The notes beneath the pieces were generated by a model. That model was not told the origin of the DNA. It saw only the letters and a list, made by a program, of their open reading frames with translations, and made no database searches. 64,000 nucleotides of DNA, from contig JAXLXY010000014.1 in NCBI GenBank assembly GCA_046327715.1, positions 1 to 64,000 of the forward strand. The letters are read 5' to 3'. The position numbers and the translations under genes are program-made. Source of the DNA: JADJOM01 sp046327715 (lineage in GTDB: Bacteria; Gemmatimonadota; Gemmatimonadetes; Gemmatimonadales; GWC2-71-9). Every line of letters begins with the position of its first letter. The first letter of the stretch is position 1. Of the stretch, positions 33,623 through 43,190 are shown piece after piece.

Positions 33623-35664
33623 GAACCCTCCCCCGTGATGATGCTGGTGGCGGCGTCGATGGCATCGTGGCTCCCGGTCAGCGCCACCAGGTCGCCGGCG
33701 GCCAGCCGTTCATGCGCCTCGGGGAACGCCACCTGTTCCTCTCCCCGCAGCAGCCCCACCACGGTGGCCCCGGTGCGTCCCCGCAGGTTGAGCTCGCCGA
33801 GGGTGCGGCCGGCGCACGTCGAGCCCGCCCCCACTCGCACTGGGGCGAAGTCGCCCAGGCCGGGCAGCAGCGAGCGGACCAGGTCGATCCTGGGGTCTTC
33901 CGCGTGGGACTGCCTGGCCAGCATCGCCACGACCAGCTCGGCCCCGGCGCGGAAGTGGCCGAAGAGGTCGGTGGTCCGGCGCCAGAAGATGATCCCGAGG
34001 AGCCCGAGCACCAGCAGCAGGACCAGCAGGCCGCCGAGCGGCGGCAGGAAGGGCGCCGTCACCAGCAACAGCGGCACGGCGGTCAGCAGCACCGCCACCG
34101 TCTGCACCGCGACGCCGAGGACGCGGCGGGGCGCCCGCCCGTTGTCCACCCGGCCGGGTCCGGGACCGGGGATGGCGATCTCGGCGAGCTCCTCGCCAAG
34201 GCCGCGGGTCACCCGGAGGATGCCGAAGAGGAACGGGCCGACCATGGCCGCCGTGACCGCGGCGATGAGCCAAGAGGCGAGCGTGGTCGAGACGCCCCGC
34301 GCCAGCAGCAGCCCGGCCAGGTGGCCCCGGACCCAGGCACCACCGATCACCAGGCCGGCCACCACCACGGCGTCGAGCACCAGCCAGCGGGCGGAGCGCC
34401 GCGCGCTGGCCCAGGGCGAGTGACCTGCCGGCGCGGCGCGGAGCGCCTCCACCCACGCGCCGTAGAGCGAGGCCACCATCTGCACGCGGTGCGGCAGCCG
34501 GGCGTCCACCCACTGGGCGATGGGGTCCGCGGCGCGGGCCAGGCGCCCCGAGAGCAGCGCGGTGACGACCGAGACCGTCACCGCGGCGGCGACGAACGCC
34601 GGCGGCACCACCCCGAATCCGGCGCCCACTCCCGCCAGGATGAACGAGAACTCGCCGATCTGGGAGACGAAGAGCCCGGAGCGCACCGCGGTGTGCAGCG
34701 ACCGGCCGGAGAGGAACACCCCGACGCTCACCGCCAGCGGGCGCCCGAGCAGCACCACGCCCAGCATGGCGAGGGCGAGGCCCCAGGACTGGGCCAGCAG
34801 CTGGAGGTCGAGCTGCATGCCGGTGGCAACGAAGAAGATGGCCGCGAAGACGTCCCGGAGCGGGCGGATCTCCTGCTCCACCAGCCGGCCGGCCCCCGAT
34901 TCCGCCACCAGCAACCCGCCGAGGAAGGCACCGAGGGCCACCGAGAACCCGGCCAGCCCCGCCAGCGACGACATGAGGAACGCGAACCCGACCATGCTCA
35001 CCAGCATGGTCTCCGGCTTCCGCAGCCCGATGATGGCCCGGGCGGCGCGCGGCACGAGCGCCAGGCCCACGACGAGGAAGAGGACCAGCACCCCGACCAG
35101 CCGCCCCGCCACCACCGCGAAGGCACCGCCGCTCAGCCCCTCGCCCGAGGCTGCGGCCGTGAGGAGCGCGATGATGATCATCGCGCCCAGGTCCTCGAAC
35201 AGGGTCAGCTGAAAGACGGTCTCGCGGAGTTCGGGCTCGACCGGCTGCTCCTCGAGCACCTTGGCGATGACCATCGTGCTCGATGCCGCGACCGCGCCGC
35301 CGAAGAAGAGGCTGCCGATGGGGCTCCAGCCGAGGATCCCCGCGACCGCGAAGCCGAGGGCCAGCATGAGGCCGATTTCCACCACCGCCGCCACGGCACC
35401 CGACGCGCCCGCCCGGGCCAGGCGGCCCAGGCGGAAATCGAGCCCGATGGAGAACATGAGGAGGATGACGCCGAGTTCGGACAGCAGCCGGATGCTCGCC
35501 TCGTCGGAGACCCAGCTCGGCGGCACGCTGGGACCCACGATCACCCCGGCCACCAGGTAGCCCGCCACCACCGGCCAGCGCAGCCGCTGGAACAGCAGCG
35601 TGGTGGCGCCGGCGGTCACGAGCACCACGGCGAGGTCGCGGAGGAAGGAATCCGGGGTGGTCAT
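33619..35664 (-). CDS. CPA2-family cation/proton antiporter with TrkA-C-like tail
   Basis: Codes for 681 residues. About twelve membrane helices with typical CPA2 segments (VAGYLVAGVIVGP, FSIGLDFRLGRL, GAVAASSTMVIAKVLEE), then a cytosolic C-terminus with a TrkA_C-like domain (CAGRTLGELNLRGRTGATVVGLLRG). Related to KefB/KefC and Bacteroidota CPA2 antiporters. It lies 14 bases after the sensor kinase gene, in the same operon. Confidence 0.88.
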   Translation of the reverse strand: MTTPDSFLRDLAVVLVTAGATTLLFQRLRWPVVAGYLVAGVIVGPSVPPSWVSDEASIRLLSELGVILLMFSIGLDFRLGRLARAGASGAVAAVVEIGLMLALGFAVAGILGWSPIGSLFFGGAVAASSTMVIAKVLEEQPVEPELRETVFQLTLFEDLGAMIIIALLTAAASGEGLSGGAFAVVAGRLVGVLVLFLVVGLALVPRAARAIIGLRKPETMLVSMVGFAFLMSSLAGLAGFSVALGAFLGGLLVAESGAGRLVEQEIRPLRDVFAAIFFVATGMQLDLQLLAQSWGLALAMLGVVLLGRPLAVSVGVFLSGRSLHTAVRSGLFVSQIGEFSFILAGVGAGFGVVPPAFVAAAVTVSVVTALLSGRLARAADPIAQWVDARLPHRVQMVASLYGAWVEALRAAPAGHSPWASARRSARWLVLDAVVVAGLVIGGAWVRGHLAGLLLARGVSTTLASWLIAAVTAAMVGPFLFGILRVTRGLGEELAEIAIPGPGPGRVDNGRAPRRVLGVAVQTVAVLLTAVPLLLVTAPFLPPLGGLLVLLLVLGLLGIIFWRRTTDLFGHFRAGAELVVAMLARQSHAEDPRIDLVRSLLPGLGDFAPVRVGAGSTCAGRTLGELNLRGRTGATVVGLLRGEEQVAFPEAHERLAAGDLVALTGSHDAIDAATSIITGEGS

Positions 35665-35678
35665 CGGCGGGGGGCCGA

Positions 35679-38225
35679 TCAGCCGGCGCGGTCGAGCACC
35701 TCGCGGACCTGCGCCACGAGCTTCTCGGGATGGAAGGGCTTGGGGAGCAGGGTGGCGTTCTCCTGGTCGAGACCGTAGCGCAGGGTGGCCTCGTCGGCAT
35801 ACCCGCTGATGAACAGCGCCGGCAGTCCCGGCCGGGCCCGGCGGGCATACGCCACGAGTTCGGGACCGCTGCCGCCCGGCATCACGACATCGGTAAGCAG
35901 GAGGTCGAGCGCCCCGCGGTGCCGGTCGAGCCATTCGCGGGCCGCGGCGGGGGAGCTGGCCGGATGCACGCGGTAGCCTCGCCCCTCCAGCGCGCGTTGC
36001 ATCACCGTGAGCAGCGCCTCTTCATCCTCCACCACGAGGATGGTTTCCCTGCCACCAGTGGACAAGGGTACCGGGGTGATTTCCCCCGGGACCGCGGTCC
36101 CGTCGGCGAGCGGCAGGCAGACACTCACCGTGGTGCCCCGGCCCGGCGTACTCTCGATCCGCACGTCGCCACCGCTCTGCCGCACGATGCCGTAGACCGT
36201 CGAGAGGCCGAGGCCCGTGCCCTTGCCGGTTTCCTTGGTGGTGAAGAAGGGCTCGAAGGCACGGCCCAGCGTGAGCTCGTCCATGCCCACGCCGCTGTCT
36301 GCCATCGAGAGGAGGACACCCCCGCCCGCGGGCACCTCGAGTCCTGGCGGCAGGCCGGGGCTGCCCGGATCCACCCGGCGGCTGCGCATGGTGAGCGTCC
36401 CGCCTCGCGGCATCGCGTCCCGGGCGTTGACGGCGAGGTTCACGATCACCTGTTCCAGCTGGCCCCGGTCCACCTTCACCAGGCCGAGTCCGCCGGCCAG
36501 CTCGGTGCGGATCCGGATGTCCTCCCCCAGGAGGCGCGCCAGCAGCCGCTCGGCGTCGTGCACCACGGCGTTCACGTCCAGCAGGACGGGCCGGAGCATC
36601 TGGCGGCGGCCGAAGGCCAGCAGCTGCTGCGTGAGGGCGGCGGCGCGGTCGGCGGCCTTCCGGATCTCGACGACATCCTCGGACCGGGCTTCGCCCCGCG
36701 CCAGGTCGGCCTGCACCAGCGAGGCGTAGCCGATGATCGCCGTCAGCAGGTTGTTGAAGTCATGCGCCACGCCGCCGGCGAGCTGCCCCACGGCCTCCAT
36801 GCGCTGGGAGTGCCGCAGCCGGTCCTCGAGCGCGCGGCGTTCCGTGATGTCCTGGAAGCTGCAGAGCACCTCCTCCACCGTCCCGTCCGGCCGGAGGGAA
36901 GGATCGGCGTTCACCAGCACCCACGCCCGGTCCTGGGTGCGGGGACGATAGACCCCCATCACCACGTTGCGGACCGGCTTCCGGCTGGCGATCGCCACCC
37001 GGACCGGCTGCGCCTCCTCGGGGAATGGCGCGCCGTCCTCGTGCACCACGTCCCACGCCGGGTCGAAGGCGGTGCCCAGCCGCAGGTCCGCCTCGGTGCG
37101 CCCGAGCAGGTCGAGGGCGGCGGGATTGGCGAGGCGCAGCCGGGCCTGGTCGTCCTGGACCACCACGCCCACCGTCAGGTGCCGGATGACCTGGAGGAAC
37201 CGGGCCTCGCTCCGGGACACCTCGAGCGCGCGTGCCAGCCGGACATTCTGCCGCTCGGTCAGGATTTCCCGCAGGAGGATGAGAAGGGTCACCACCACGG
37301 TGACGATGGCGAGGACCCAGACCTCCGTGGTCCCGGCGCGCGCCGCCTCGCGGATGAGCAGCAGGTAGACCGTCACCCCGAGCAGCAGCGGGAGGAGGTT
37401 CCGTGGCAGCCGCACCGCGCGCGGGTCCACGGCGGGAGTGTCGGTCGGCGCGGCCGCCACACCTTCCATGGCCCAGATCATCACGGCGTACCCGCCGAGG
37501 AAGAGCAGGTCGGGCCAGTCCACCGGCATCCAGGCTGGAGAGGTGGCGTTCAGCTGGTAGCCGAGGTCGCCAGCCAGGTAGAGCAGCTGGCCCACCGCGA
37601 GGCGGGGCAGCAGCATCCGCCCGGCACCGCCGACCCGCTCGAGAAGCAGCGGTACCATCACCGCGAAGATCACCATGTCCCCGACGGGAAAGGTGAAGGT
37701 GATCACGCGGTCCAGCAGCGACATCGGCGTGGCCGCGAGCGGGCGCGCCACCTGCAGCCAGGTGATGGCGCAGCCGCCCACGATCGCGATCGCCGCGTCG
37801 ACCACCAGCCGCCCGCGGGACTCGCTGCCGGCCCGCACCACCGGAAACGCCAGGACCCCCGCGATGGCGAGCGGGTAGCTCAGCAGGTACGCGAGGTTGG
37901 CCCACGACGTGGAGGGATCGACGCCGAGCAGGAACTGCTGCCAGCACCAGATGACGTTGCCGATGGCGGTGGCCCCGTGGGAGGCGGCGTACAGCCACAG
38001 GCCGCGGCGGAACGCCGGATCGGGCGCCAGCCGCGCGGCGGCCAGGAAGGACCAGAGCGCGAGGAGGGCCAGGGGAATGAAGATCGCGTAGCTGACGATG
38101 GCCCAGGCGGGGTGCCCGCGTCCCAGTCCGCCCATGACCAACGGATAGAGGAGCGTGGTGGCGACGGCGGCGGTGGTGCGGAGTCTGGCGGCCCGGAGGG
38201 AGTTGACGGCGGGCACGGGGCTCAC
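35679..38225 (-). CDS. Membrane hybrid histidine kinase (PAS-HisKA-HATPase-REC)
   Basis: Codes for 848 residues. About ten membrane helices (residues 20-325), a PAS domain (about 345-460) with a PAC-like end (VEEVLCSFQDITERR), HisKA with the phosphorylated His488 in GGVAHDFNNLL, an HATPase domain (N box NLAVNARDAM, G boxes near DSGVGM and GKGTGLGL) and a C-terminal receiver with Asp779 in LLLTDVVMP. The GTG start lies 1 base after the argR stop. No partner response regulator is adjacent, so output may go through the internal REC or a distant protein. Confidence 0.9.
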   Translation of the reverse strand: MSPVPAVNSLRAARLRTTAAVATTLLYPLVMGGLGRGHPAWAIVSYAIFIPLALLALWSFLAAARLAPDPAFRRGLWLYAASHGATAIGNVIWCWQQFLLGVDPSTSWANLAYLLSYPLAIAGVLAFPVVRAGSESRGRLVVDAAIAIVGGCAITWLQVARPLAATPMSLLDRVITFTFPVGDMVIFAVMVPLLLERVGGAGRMLLPRLAVGQLLYLAGDLGYQLNATSPAWMPVDWPDLLFLGGYAVMIWAMEGVAAAPTDTPAVDPRAVRLPRNLLPLLLGVTVYLLLIREAARAGTTEVWVLAIVTVVVTLLILLREILTERQNVRLARALEVSRSEARFLQVIRHLTVGVVVQDDQARLRLANPAALDLLGRTEADLRLGTAFDPAWDVVHEDGAPFPEEAQPVRVAIASRKPVRNVVMGVYRPRTQDRAWVLVNADPSLRPDGTVEEVLCSFQDITERRALEDRLRHSQRMEAVGQLAGGVAHDFNNLLTAIIGYASLVQADLARGEARSEDVVEIRKAADRAAALTQQLLAFGRRQMLRPVLLDVNAVVHDAERLLARLLGEDIRIRTELAGGLGLVKVDRGQLEQVIVNLAVNARDAMPRGGTLTMRSRRVDPGSPGLPPGLEVPAGGGVLLSMADSGVGMDELTLGRAFEPFFTTKETGKGTGLGLSTVYGIVRQSGGDVRIESTPGRGTTVSVCLPLADGTAVPGEITPVPLSTGGRETILVVEDEEALLTVMQRALEGRGYRVHPASSPAAAREWLDRHRGALDLLLTDVVMPGGSGPELVAYARRARPGLPALFISGYADEATLRYGLDQENATLLPKPFHPEKLVAQVREVLDRAG

Positions 38226-38226
38226 C

Positions 38227-38682
38227 CTAGCGCTGGGTATCGGCCAGCTGGCGGAGTCGACGCAGGATGCGCTGCTGGGCGGCGCCGTGCTTCACGGCCA
38301 GGAAGATGGTGTCGTCCCCGGCGATGGTCCCGATCACGTCGGGCCAGGCCAGCCGGTCGATGGCCACCGCCACGCGGTTGGCCTCGCCCGCGGGGGTGTG
38401 GAGCACCAGCAGCGCGTCGCCCGCGGGGTCGGCGGTGAGCACGCCCTCGGCGATGCGGCGCTCGTCCGGGTGCTCGGGGACGGCGGCGATGCGGGCCGGC
38501 CGCTGGTAGGCGCCGTCGACCTTCACGAGCTTGAGCGCCGCGATGTCGCGGCTCACCGAGCTCTGGGTCACCTTCCAGCCTTCGGCAGAGAGCGCGTCGG
38601 CAAGCTCATCCTGCGTGCGCACCGGGCGGGTGCTGATGAGCTCGAGGATCTTGAGGAGCCGCTTCCGCCGGTCGCCGCTCAT
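38227..38682 (-). CDS. argR: Arginine repressor ArgR
   Basis: Codes for 151 residues, the usual ArgR length. The winged helix has KVTQSSVSRDIAALKLVKV, the family DNA-recognition helix. The C-terminal arginine-binding domain has GTIAGDDTIFLAV. As an arginine-dependent hexamer ArgR represses arg genes in other bacteria. It starts at the ATGA overlap with argH and is thus part of the operon it should control. The AT-rich palindrome before argG is its likely site. Confidence 0.95.
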   Translation of the reverse strand: MSGDRRKRLLKILELISTRPVRTQDELADALSAEGWKVTQSSVSRDIAALKLVKVDGAYQRPARIAAVPEHPDERRIAEGVLTADPAGDALLVLHTPAGEANRVAVAIDRLAWPDVIGTIAGDDTIFLAVKHGAAQQRILRRLRQLADTQR

Positions 38683-40124
38683 GACCGCCCGCGCGCGCTG
38701 CTCCGTCCGGCGAGCGCGTTCATCGCGCCGTCGAACCGCCGCTGCTCCCGGTCGGCCCAGCGGCGGCAGGCACGCAGCCGCCCCTGCACCAGGCCCAGGC
38801 CCAGGTTGCCGAGTCCGCCCGTGCTGCGGCGGCGGCTGATGATCTCGTCGGTGGCCGGCTCGCGCCACCAGTCGCCTTCCTTGATGGCGGCGGCCACCTC
38901 GCGGTAGGCGGAGCGGAAGGCGCTCCCGCCCTCCACCCGGCGCATCACCTCATCGGTCGCGAGCGGGCCGCCGGAGAGGATGTCGCGCCCCACCGAGGCG
39001 TCCACGCCAAGCCGGGGCACCGCGACCGCCAGCATCGACAGCATGCCCTCGAGGCGGTCCACCCCGCGCATCACCGGTTCCTTGATGAGCTGGAAGTCGC
39101 GGTGGTAGCCGCTGCCCAGCTTGCTCTTGACCTGAAAGACGGTGAGCAGGTCGCCCTCGAGGGCCGCGGCCCGGCCGCGGGTCAGCTCGAAGAGGTCGGG
39201 GTTCCGCTTGTGCGGCATGATGCTGCTGCCGGTGGCCAGGTCGGGCGGCAGCACCAGGAACCCGAACTCGTCGGCGCTGAAGGTGATGATGTCGGTGCTG
39301 AGCTTGCCCAGCTCGTGCCCCAGCTGCACGCACCAGAACAGCACCAGCGCCTCGAGCTTGCCGCGGCTGTTCTGCACCAGCGCCACGTTGTGCTCCAGGG
39401 CGCCGAAGCCGAGCGCCTTCGCGGCCGCCTCCCGCTTGAGCGGGAGGGGGACGCCGTAGCCGGCGGCGCTGCCCAGCGGGGAGCGGTCCACCTTGGCCCA
39501 CACCGCCGGCAGCGCCTCGACCACGTCGATGATCCCCTCGGCGAAGGCGGCGGCCCACAGCCCGGCGGAAGACGGCATGGCCCGACGGGTGTGGGTGTAT
39601 CCCGGCCACAGCACCCGCTGGTACCGGGTCGCGAAGATGAGCAGGCTCTCGGCCAGGTCGAGCGCCTCGCCGGAAAGCAGCAGCAGCCGGTCCTTGAGGT
39701 ACAGCCGGAGGTCGCAGGCCACCTGGTCGTTGCGGGAGCGGCCGGTGTGCAGCCGCTCGCCGGCGGGGCCGGTGCGCCGCACCAGCCAGTCCTCCACGCA
39801 GGTGTGCACGTCCTCGTGCTCGGGGCCCACCACCAGCCGGCCCTCGTCCACCTCGCGCAGCGCCAGCCGGAGGCCGGCGCGGATCTTCTGGTACTCCCCC
39901 TGCGAGAGGAGCTTCGAGGCGCGCAGCCCCTCGATGTGCCCCAGGCTGCCGAGGATGTCCCAGGCGATGAGCCGCCCGTCCCACAGGCGGTCCTCGGTCG
40001 CGGTGTAGTCGAGCATCTGGCGGTCCAGCGAGTTGCTCGACACCCAGAGCGTGGTCGGCAGGGCCGGCGCCGGCGCGACCACCGTCCGGCGGCCCGAGGG
40101 GCGGGGCTTCGTGGGCTTGCTCAT
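38679..40124 (-). CDS. argH: Argininosuccinate lyase
   Basis: Codes for 481 residues. The fumarase/aspartase signature is TGSSIMPHKRNPD, and RLHTGRSRNDQVACD is the substrate-binding region. The protein cleaves argininosuccinate to arginine and fumarate, the last arginine step, in the cytosol. It overlaps argE and argR by 4 bases. The N-terminal 20 residues are a Pro/Arg-rich extension. Confidence 0.96.
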   Translation of the reverse strand: MSKPTKPRPSGRRTVVAPAPALPTTLWVSSNSLDRQMLDYTATEDRLWDGRLIAWDILGSLGHIEGLRASKLLSQGEYQKIRAGLRLALREVDEGRLVVGPEHEDVHTCVEDWLVRRTGPAGERLHTGRSRNDQVACDLRLYLKDRLLLLSGEALDLAESLLIFATRYQRVLWPGYTHTRRAMPSSAGLWAAAFAEGIIDVVEALPAVWAKVDRSPLGSAAGYGVPLPLKREAAAKALGFGALEHNVALVQNSRGKLEALVLFWCVQLGHELGKLSTDIITFSADEFGFLVLPPDLATGSSIMPHKRNPDLFELTRGRAAALEGDLLTVFQVKSKLGSGYHRDFQLIKEPVMRGVDRLEGMLSMLAVAVPRLGVDASVGRDILSGGPLATDEVMRRVEGGSAFRSAYREVAAAIKEGDWWREPATDEIISRRRSTGGLGNLGLGLVQGRLRACRRWADREQRRFDGAMNALAGRSSARGRS

Positions 40125-41197
40125 GCGAGGTAGGCCTGGGCGAGGTGACGGTAGAAGTCCCGGGCGGCGGAGACCTCGGGGAGGTCCACGTACTCGTCCG
40201 GGGTGTGCGACCGGCGGCTGGTGCCGGGCCCGCACTTGATGGCGTCCTTGTCGCGCAAAAATACCCAGTCGGAGCACGTGGGAGAACCGAACGGCTTCCC
40301 TTCGGGCCGGAGGGCCTGCGCCACCGCCAGGAGCCGGGAGCCGGCCGGGGTCTCGCAGGGCACCAGCCGGTCCGAGGTGATCACCACCTCCACGTCGAGC
40401 GCCGCACGGAGCGCGTCGGCCAGCTCGGCGTGCGTCCAGGCGGGGGTGCTGCGCACGTCGAGCACGGCCCGGGCCACCGGCGGGGTCACGTTCCGGCTGA
40501 CGCCGCCCTCCAGCATCGTGGGCGTGGCCGTGGCGATGCCGAGGATCGGGTGGACCCGGTCACGGAACAGCGTGGGGAGCTTCGCCACGCTGCGCCCCAG
40601 CTCGACGATGGCGTTGGTGAAGTCGGGGTTGTCGGCGGCGTAGCCGGCGTGGCGCTGCACCCCGCGCGCCACCAGGTCGGCCATCATCAGCCCCCGCTGG
40701 GCGATGGCCGGCTCGAGGTTGGTGGGCTCGCCGACCACGGCGGCGTCAATCGGGCCGAGGCGTTCCACCGCCGTCCCCATGGTGGTGTGCTTGGTCTCCT
40801 CTTCATAGCCGAGGACCACCAGCAGCCGGCCGCGGGCGGGGCCACCCGCTTCCGCCAGGTCGCGGGCCGCCATGAGCATGGCGGCCACCGAGGCCTTGGC
40901 GTCGCCCGAGCCCCGCCCGTAGAGGCGATCCCCCTCGAGGGTCGGCGCGAAGGGCGGGCGCGTCCACCCCTCCCCCGCCGGCACCGTGTCGAGGTGGGAG
41001 ACGAAGGCCAGCGTGGGGCCGGGCGCCCGGCCCGGCACCGTGACGGCCACCGCCGCGTCGTCCCGCGTCGCGGCAAGCCCGGCCGCCTCGGCCCACTCCA
41101 CCACCCAGCGCGCGATCCCCTCCTCGGTCCCGCTGACGGAGTGGATCGCGACCAGGTCGCGGAGCAGGGTGATCTCAGGTCGCGAGGTCCACGCCAA
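40121..41197 (-). CDS. argE: ArgE/M20-type deacylase (predicted N-acylcitrulline or N-acylornithine deacylase)
   Basis: Codes for 358 residues. An M20 zinc peptidase: SHLDTVPAG (His, catalytic Asp), YGRGSGDAKASVA (bridging Asp), GYEEETKH (Glu-Glu) and the last ligand His in RRSHTPDEYV. In arg clusters with an N-acetylornithine carbamoyltransferase, this enzyme removes the acyl group from N-acetylcitrulline; a LysK/ArgE-type activity cannot be excluded. Its start overlaps argB by 23 bp. Confidence 0.85.
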   Translation of the reverse strand: MAWTSRPEITLLRDLVAIHSVSGTEEGIARWVVEWAEAAGLAATRDDAAVAVTVPGRAPGPTLAFVSHLDTVPAGEGWTRPPFAPTLEGDRLYGRGSGDAKASVAAMLMAARDLAEAGGPARGRLLVVLGYEEETKHTTMGTAVERLGPIDAAVVGEPTNLEPAIAQRGLMMADLVARGVQRHAGYAADNPDFTNAIVELGRSVAKLPTLFRDRVHPILGIATATPTMLEGGVSRNVTPPVARAVLDVRSTPAWTHAELADALRAALDVEVVITSDRLVPCETPAGSRLLAVAQALRPEGKPFGSPTCSDWVFLRDKDAIKCGPGTSRRSHTPDEYVDLPEVSAARDFYRHLAQAYLA

Positions 41198-42119
41198 GAT
41201 AGGTCGCCTTTTCCTTGCGGCCGACGATCATCGTCCCGCACCCCGCGCCGGTGAAGACCTCGAGCAGGATGGAGTCGGGAAGGCGTCCGTCGATGATATG
41301 GGTGCGCTCGACCCCCCCGGTCGCGGCGCGGATGCAGGCCTCGACCTTGGGGCGCATGCCGCCGGCGATGGCGCCGCTCGACATCAGCGCGGCCAGGTCG
41401 TCGGGGTCGGCGAAGGTCACGAGGCTGGAGGCGTCGGCGCGGTCGCGCAGCACGCCGGGGGCGCCCGTCAGGAACAGCAGTTTCTGCGCCTTGAGCGCCA
41501 CCGCCAGCGACTCGGCCACCGTGTCGGCGTTGACGTTGAAGACCCGCCCCTCGCCGTCCCCGGCCAGGCTCGCCACCACCGGGATGAAGCGGGCGTCGAG
41601 CAGGGTGATCAGCACCCGCGGGTCCACCCGGTCCACGTCGCCCACATGGCCGTAGTCCACCTCCCGCGAGACGCCGGCGTCGTCGACCACCGTCACCGGC
41701 GGGCGGCGCCGGGCCGCGATCAGGTCGGCGTCCACGCCCGAGAGCCCCACGCCCTGCACCTCGTGGGCGCGGAGCGCGGCCAGCAGGTTCACGTTGAGGG
41801 TGCCGGCGTAGACCATCTTGGCCACGTCGAGCGCGCTGTCGTCGGTCACCCGGCGCCCGGCCACGATCACCGGCTCCTGCCCGAGGCGCCGCGAGAGCGC
41901 GGTGGCCTGCGGGCCGCCGCCGTGCACCAGGACGATGCGGATGTTCAGGGAGGACAGCAGCCCGATCTGCCCCGCCACCCGGTCCAGCGCCTCGGGATCG
42001 GCGAGCACGTCGCCGCCCAGCTTCACCACGAAGACGTTGTCCCGGTAGGCGCGCACGTAGCGCAGCGCGCCCTTGAGCCCGGTGATGCCCTTCGAGGTAT
42101 CGATGCTCATCCGTGTCAT
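41175..42119 (-). CDS. argB: Acetylglutamate kinase
   Basis: Codes for 314 residues. An amino acid kinase: FVVKLGGDVL, IVLVHGGGPQ, NVNADTVAESLAVAL, and GGMRPKVEAC, matching NAGK. It phosphorylates N-acetylglutamate (or possibly an N-succinyl analogue). The protein is slightly longer at its N-terminus than short NAGKs. Confidence 0.95.
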   Translation of the reverse strand: MTRMSIDTSKGITGLKGALRYVRAYRDNVFVVKLGGDVLADPEALDRVAGQIGLLSSLNIRIVLVHGGGPQATALSRRLGQEPVIVAGRRVTDDSALDVAKMVYAGTLNVNLLAALRAHEVQGVGLSGVDADLIAARRRPPVTVVDDAGVSREVDYGHVGDVDRVDPRVLITLLDARFIPVVASLAGDGEGRVFNVNADTVAESLAVALKAQKLLFLTGAPGVLRDRADASSLVTFADPDDLAALMSSGAIAGGMRPKVEACIRAATGGVERTHIIDGRLPDSILLEVFTGAGCGTMIVGRKEKATYLGVDLAT

Positions 42120-42146
42120 CCTGGTCCCCGGAAGTGTGACGTCCGC

Positions 42147-43163
42147 CTACCGCCCGCCGATCAGCTCCAGCAGCAGCGCCCGCTGCACGTGCAGCCGGTT
42201 CTCCGCCTCGTCCACCACCGCCGAGGTGGGCCCATCGAGCACCGCATCGTCGATCTCCACGTTGCGCCGCACCGGGAGGCAGTGCATCACCGTGGCCTGG
42301 CCCCCGCGGGTGGACCGGAGCCGCGGCGCGGTGAGCCGCCAGTCGCGCAGCCCGCGGCGCAGCGCCGCCTCCTCCTCGGGCCGCCCGAACTGCTTCACCG
42401 ACCCCCAGCTCTTGACGTACACCACGTCGGCGCCGACCAGCGCCTCGTCGGGGTCGTTGATGATGTGCACGAACTCCCCCCCGCGCGCCTGCGCGATGCT
42501 GCGGATCAGCGCGGTGTCCTCCTGGTCCAGCTCGTAGCCATCCGGCCGCGCGATGACGATCTCCATCCCCTGGTGCGCCGCCGCGAGCGCGGCGCTGGCG
42601 GGGACCGCCGTCGGCAGGGCCTTCGGGTGCCAGGCCCACATCAGCACGAACCGCTTGCCCCGCGGGTCGCCCAGCTTCTCCCGCAGGGTCAGCGCATCGG
42701 CCAGCTGCTGGCACGGGTGGCGCCGGGTGGATTCCATGTTGACCACCGGCTTCTCGCAGTAGCGCGCGAAGTCGCGGATCACATGGTCTTCCCGGACGCT
42801 GGCCCAGTCGTCACCCCGCGGAAAGGAGCGGACCCCCACCACGTCCGCGTAGCGCCCCAGAACCTGCGCCGCGTCCTTGAGGTGCTCCACCGTGGTGCCG
42901 TCCATGACGGCACCCATCTCGGTCTCCAGGCTCCAGCTGCTCTTGCCCGGTTCCAGCACCACCGCATGCCCGCCGTGCAGGTACATGGCGGTCTCGAAGC
43001 TGGTCCGGGTCCGCATGCTCGGATCCATGAAGACCATCGCCATGACCTTCCGCTCGAGGCCGCCCAGGACCTCGCCGCGCTTGACCTTCGCGGCCAGCGC
43101 CAGCAGCGCGTCGATCTCCTCGGCCGTCCACTCCTCGACCGTGATGAAGTCACGCTTGGTCAC
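42147..43163 (-). CDS. argF: N-acetylornithine-type carbamoyltransferase (AOTCase)
   Basis: Codes for 338 residues. The carbamoyl-phosphate motif is FMDPSMRTRTSFE, with RHPCQQLADAL downstream. HCLPVRRNVEIDDAVLD near the C-terminus replaces the ornithine-binding HCLPA loop and is characteristic of N-acetylornithine carbamoyltransferase of Xanthomonas and relatives, with VLEPGKSSWSLETEMG upstream. The residue choosing acetyl against succinyl (Glu or Pro in the SSWSLE loop region) needs a structural alignment. Product is probably N-acetylcitrulline. Confidence 0.87.
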   Translation of the reverse strand: MTKRDFITVEEWTAEEIDALLALAAKVKRGEVLGGLERKVMAMVFMDPSMRTRTSFETAMYLHGGHAVVLEPGKSSWSLETEMGAVMDGTTVEHLKDAAQVLGRYADVVGVRSFPRGDDWASVREDHVIRDFARYCEKPVVNMESTRRHPCQQLADALTLREKLGDPRGKRFVLMWAWHPKALPTAVPASAALAAAHQGMEIVIARPDGYELDQEDTALIRSIAQARGGEFVHIINDPDEALVGADVVYVKSWGSVKQFGRPEEEAALRRGLRDWRLTAPRLRSTRGGQATVMHCLPVRRNVEIDDAVLDGPTSAVVDEAENRLHVQRALLLELIGGR

Positions 43164-43190
43164 GCCGCCACCTCCTCCCCGGGACCCCGG

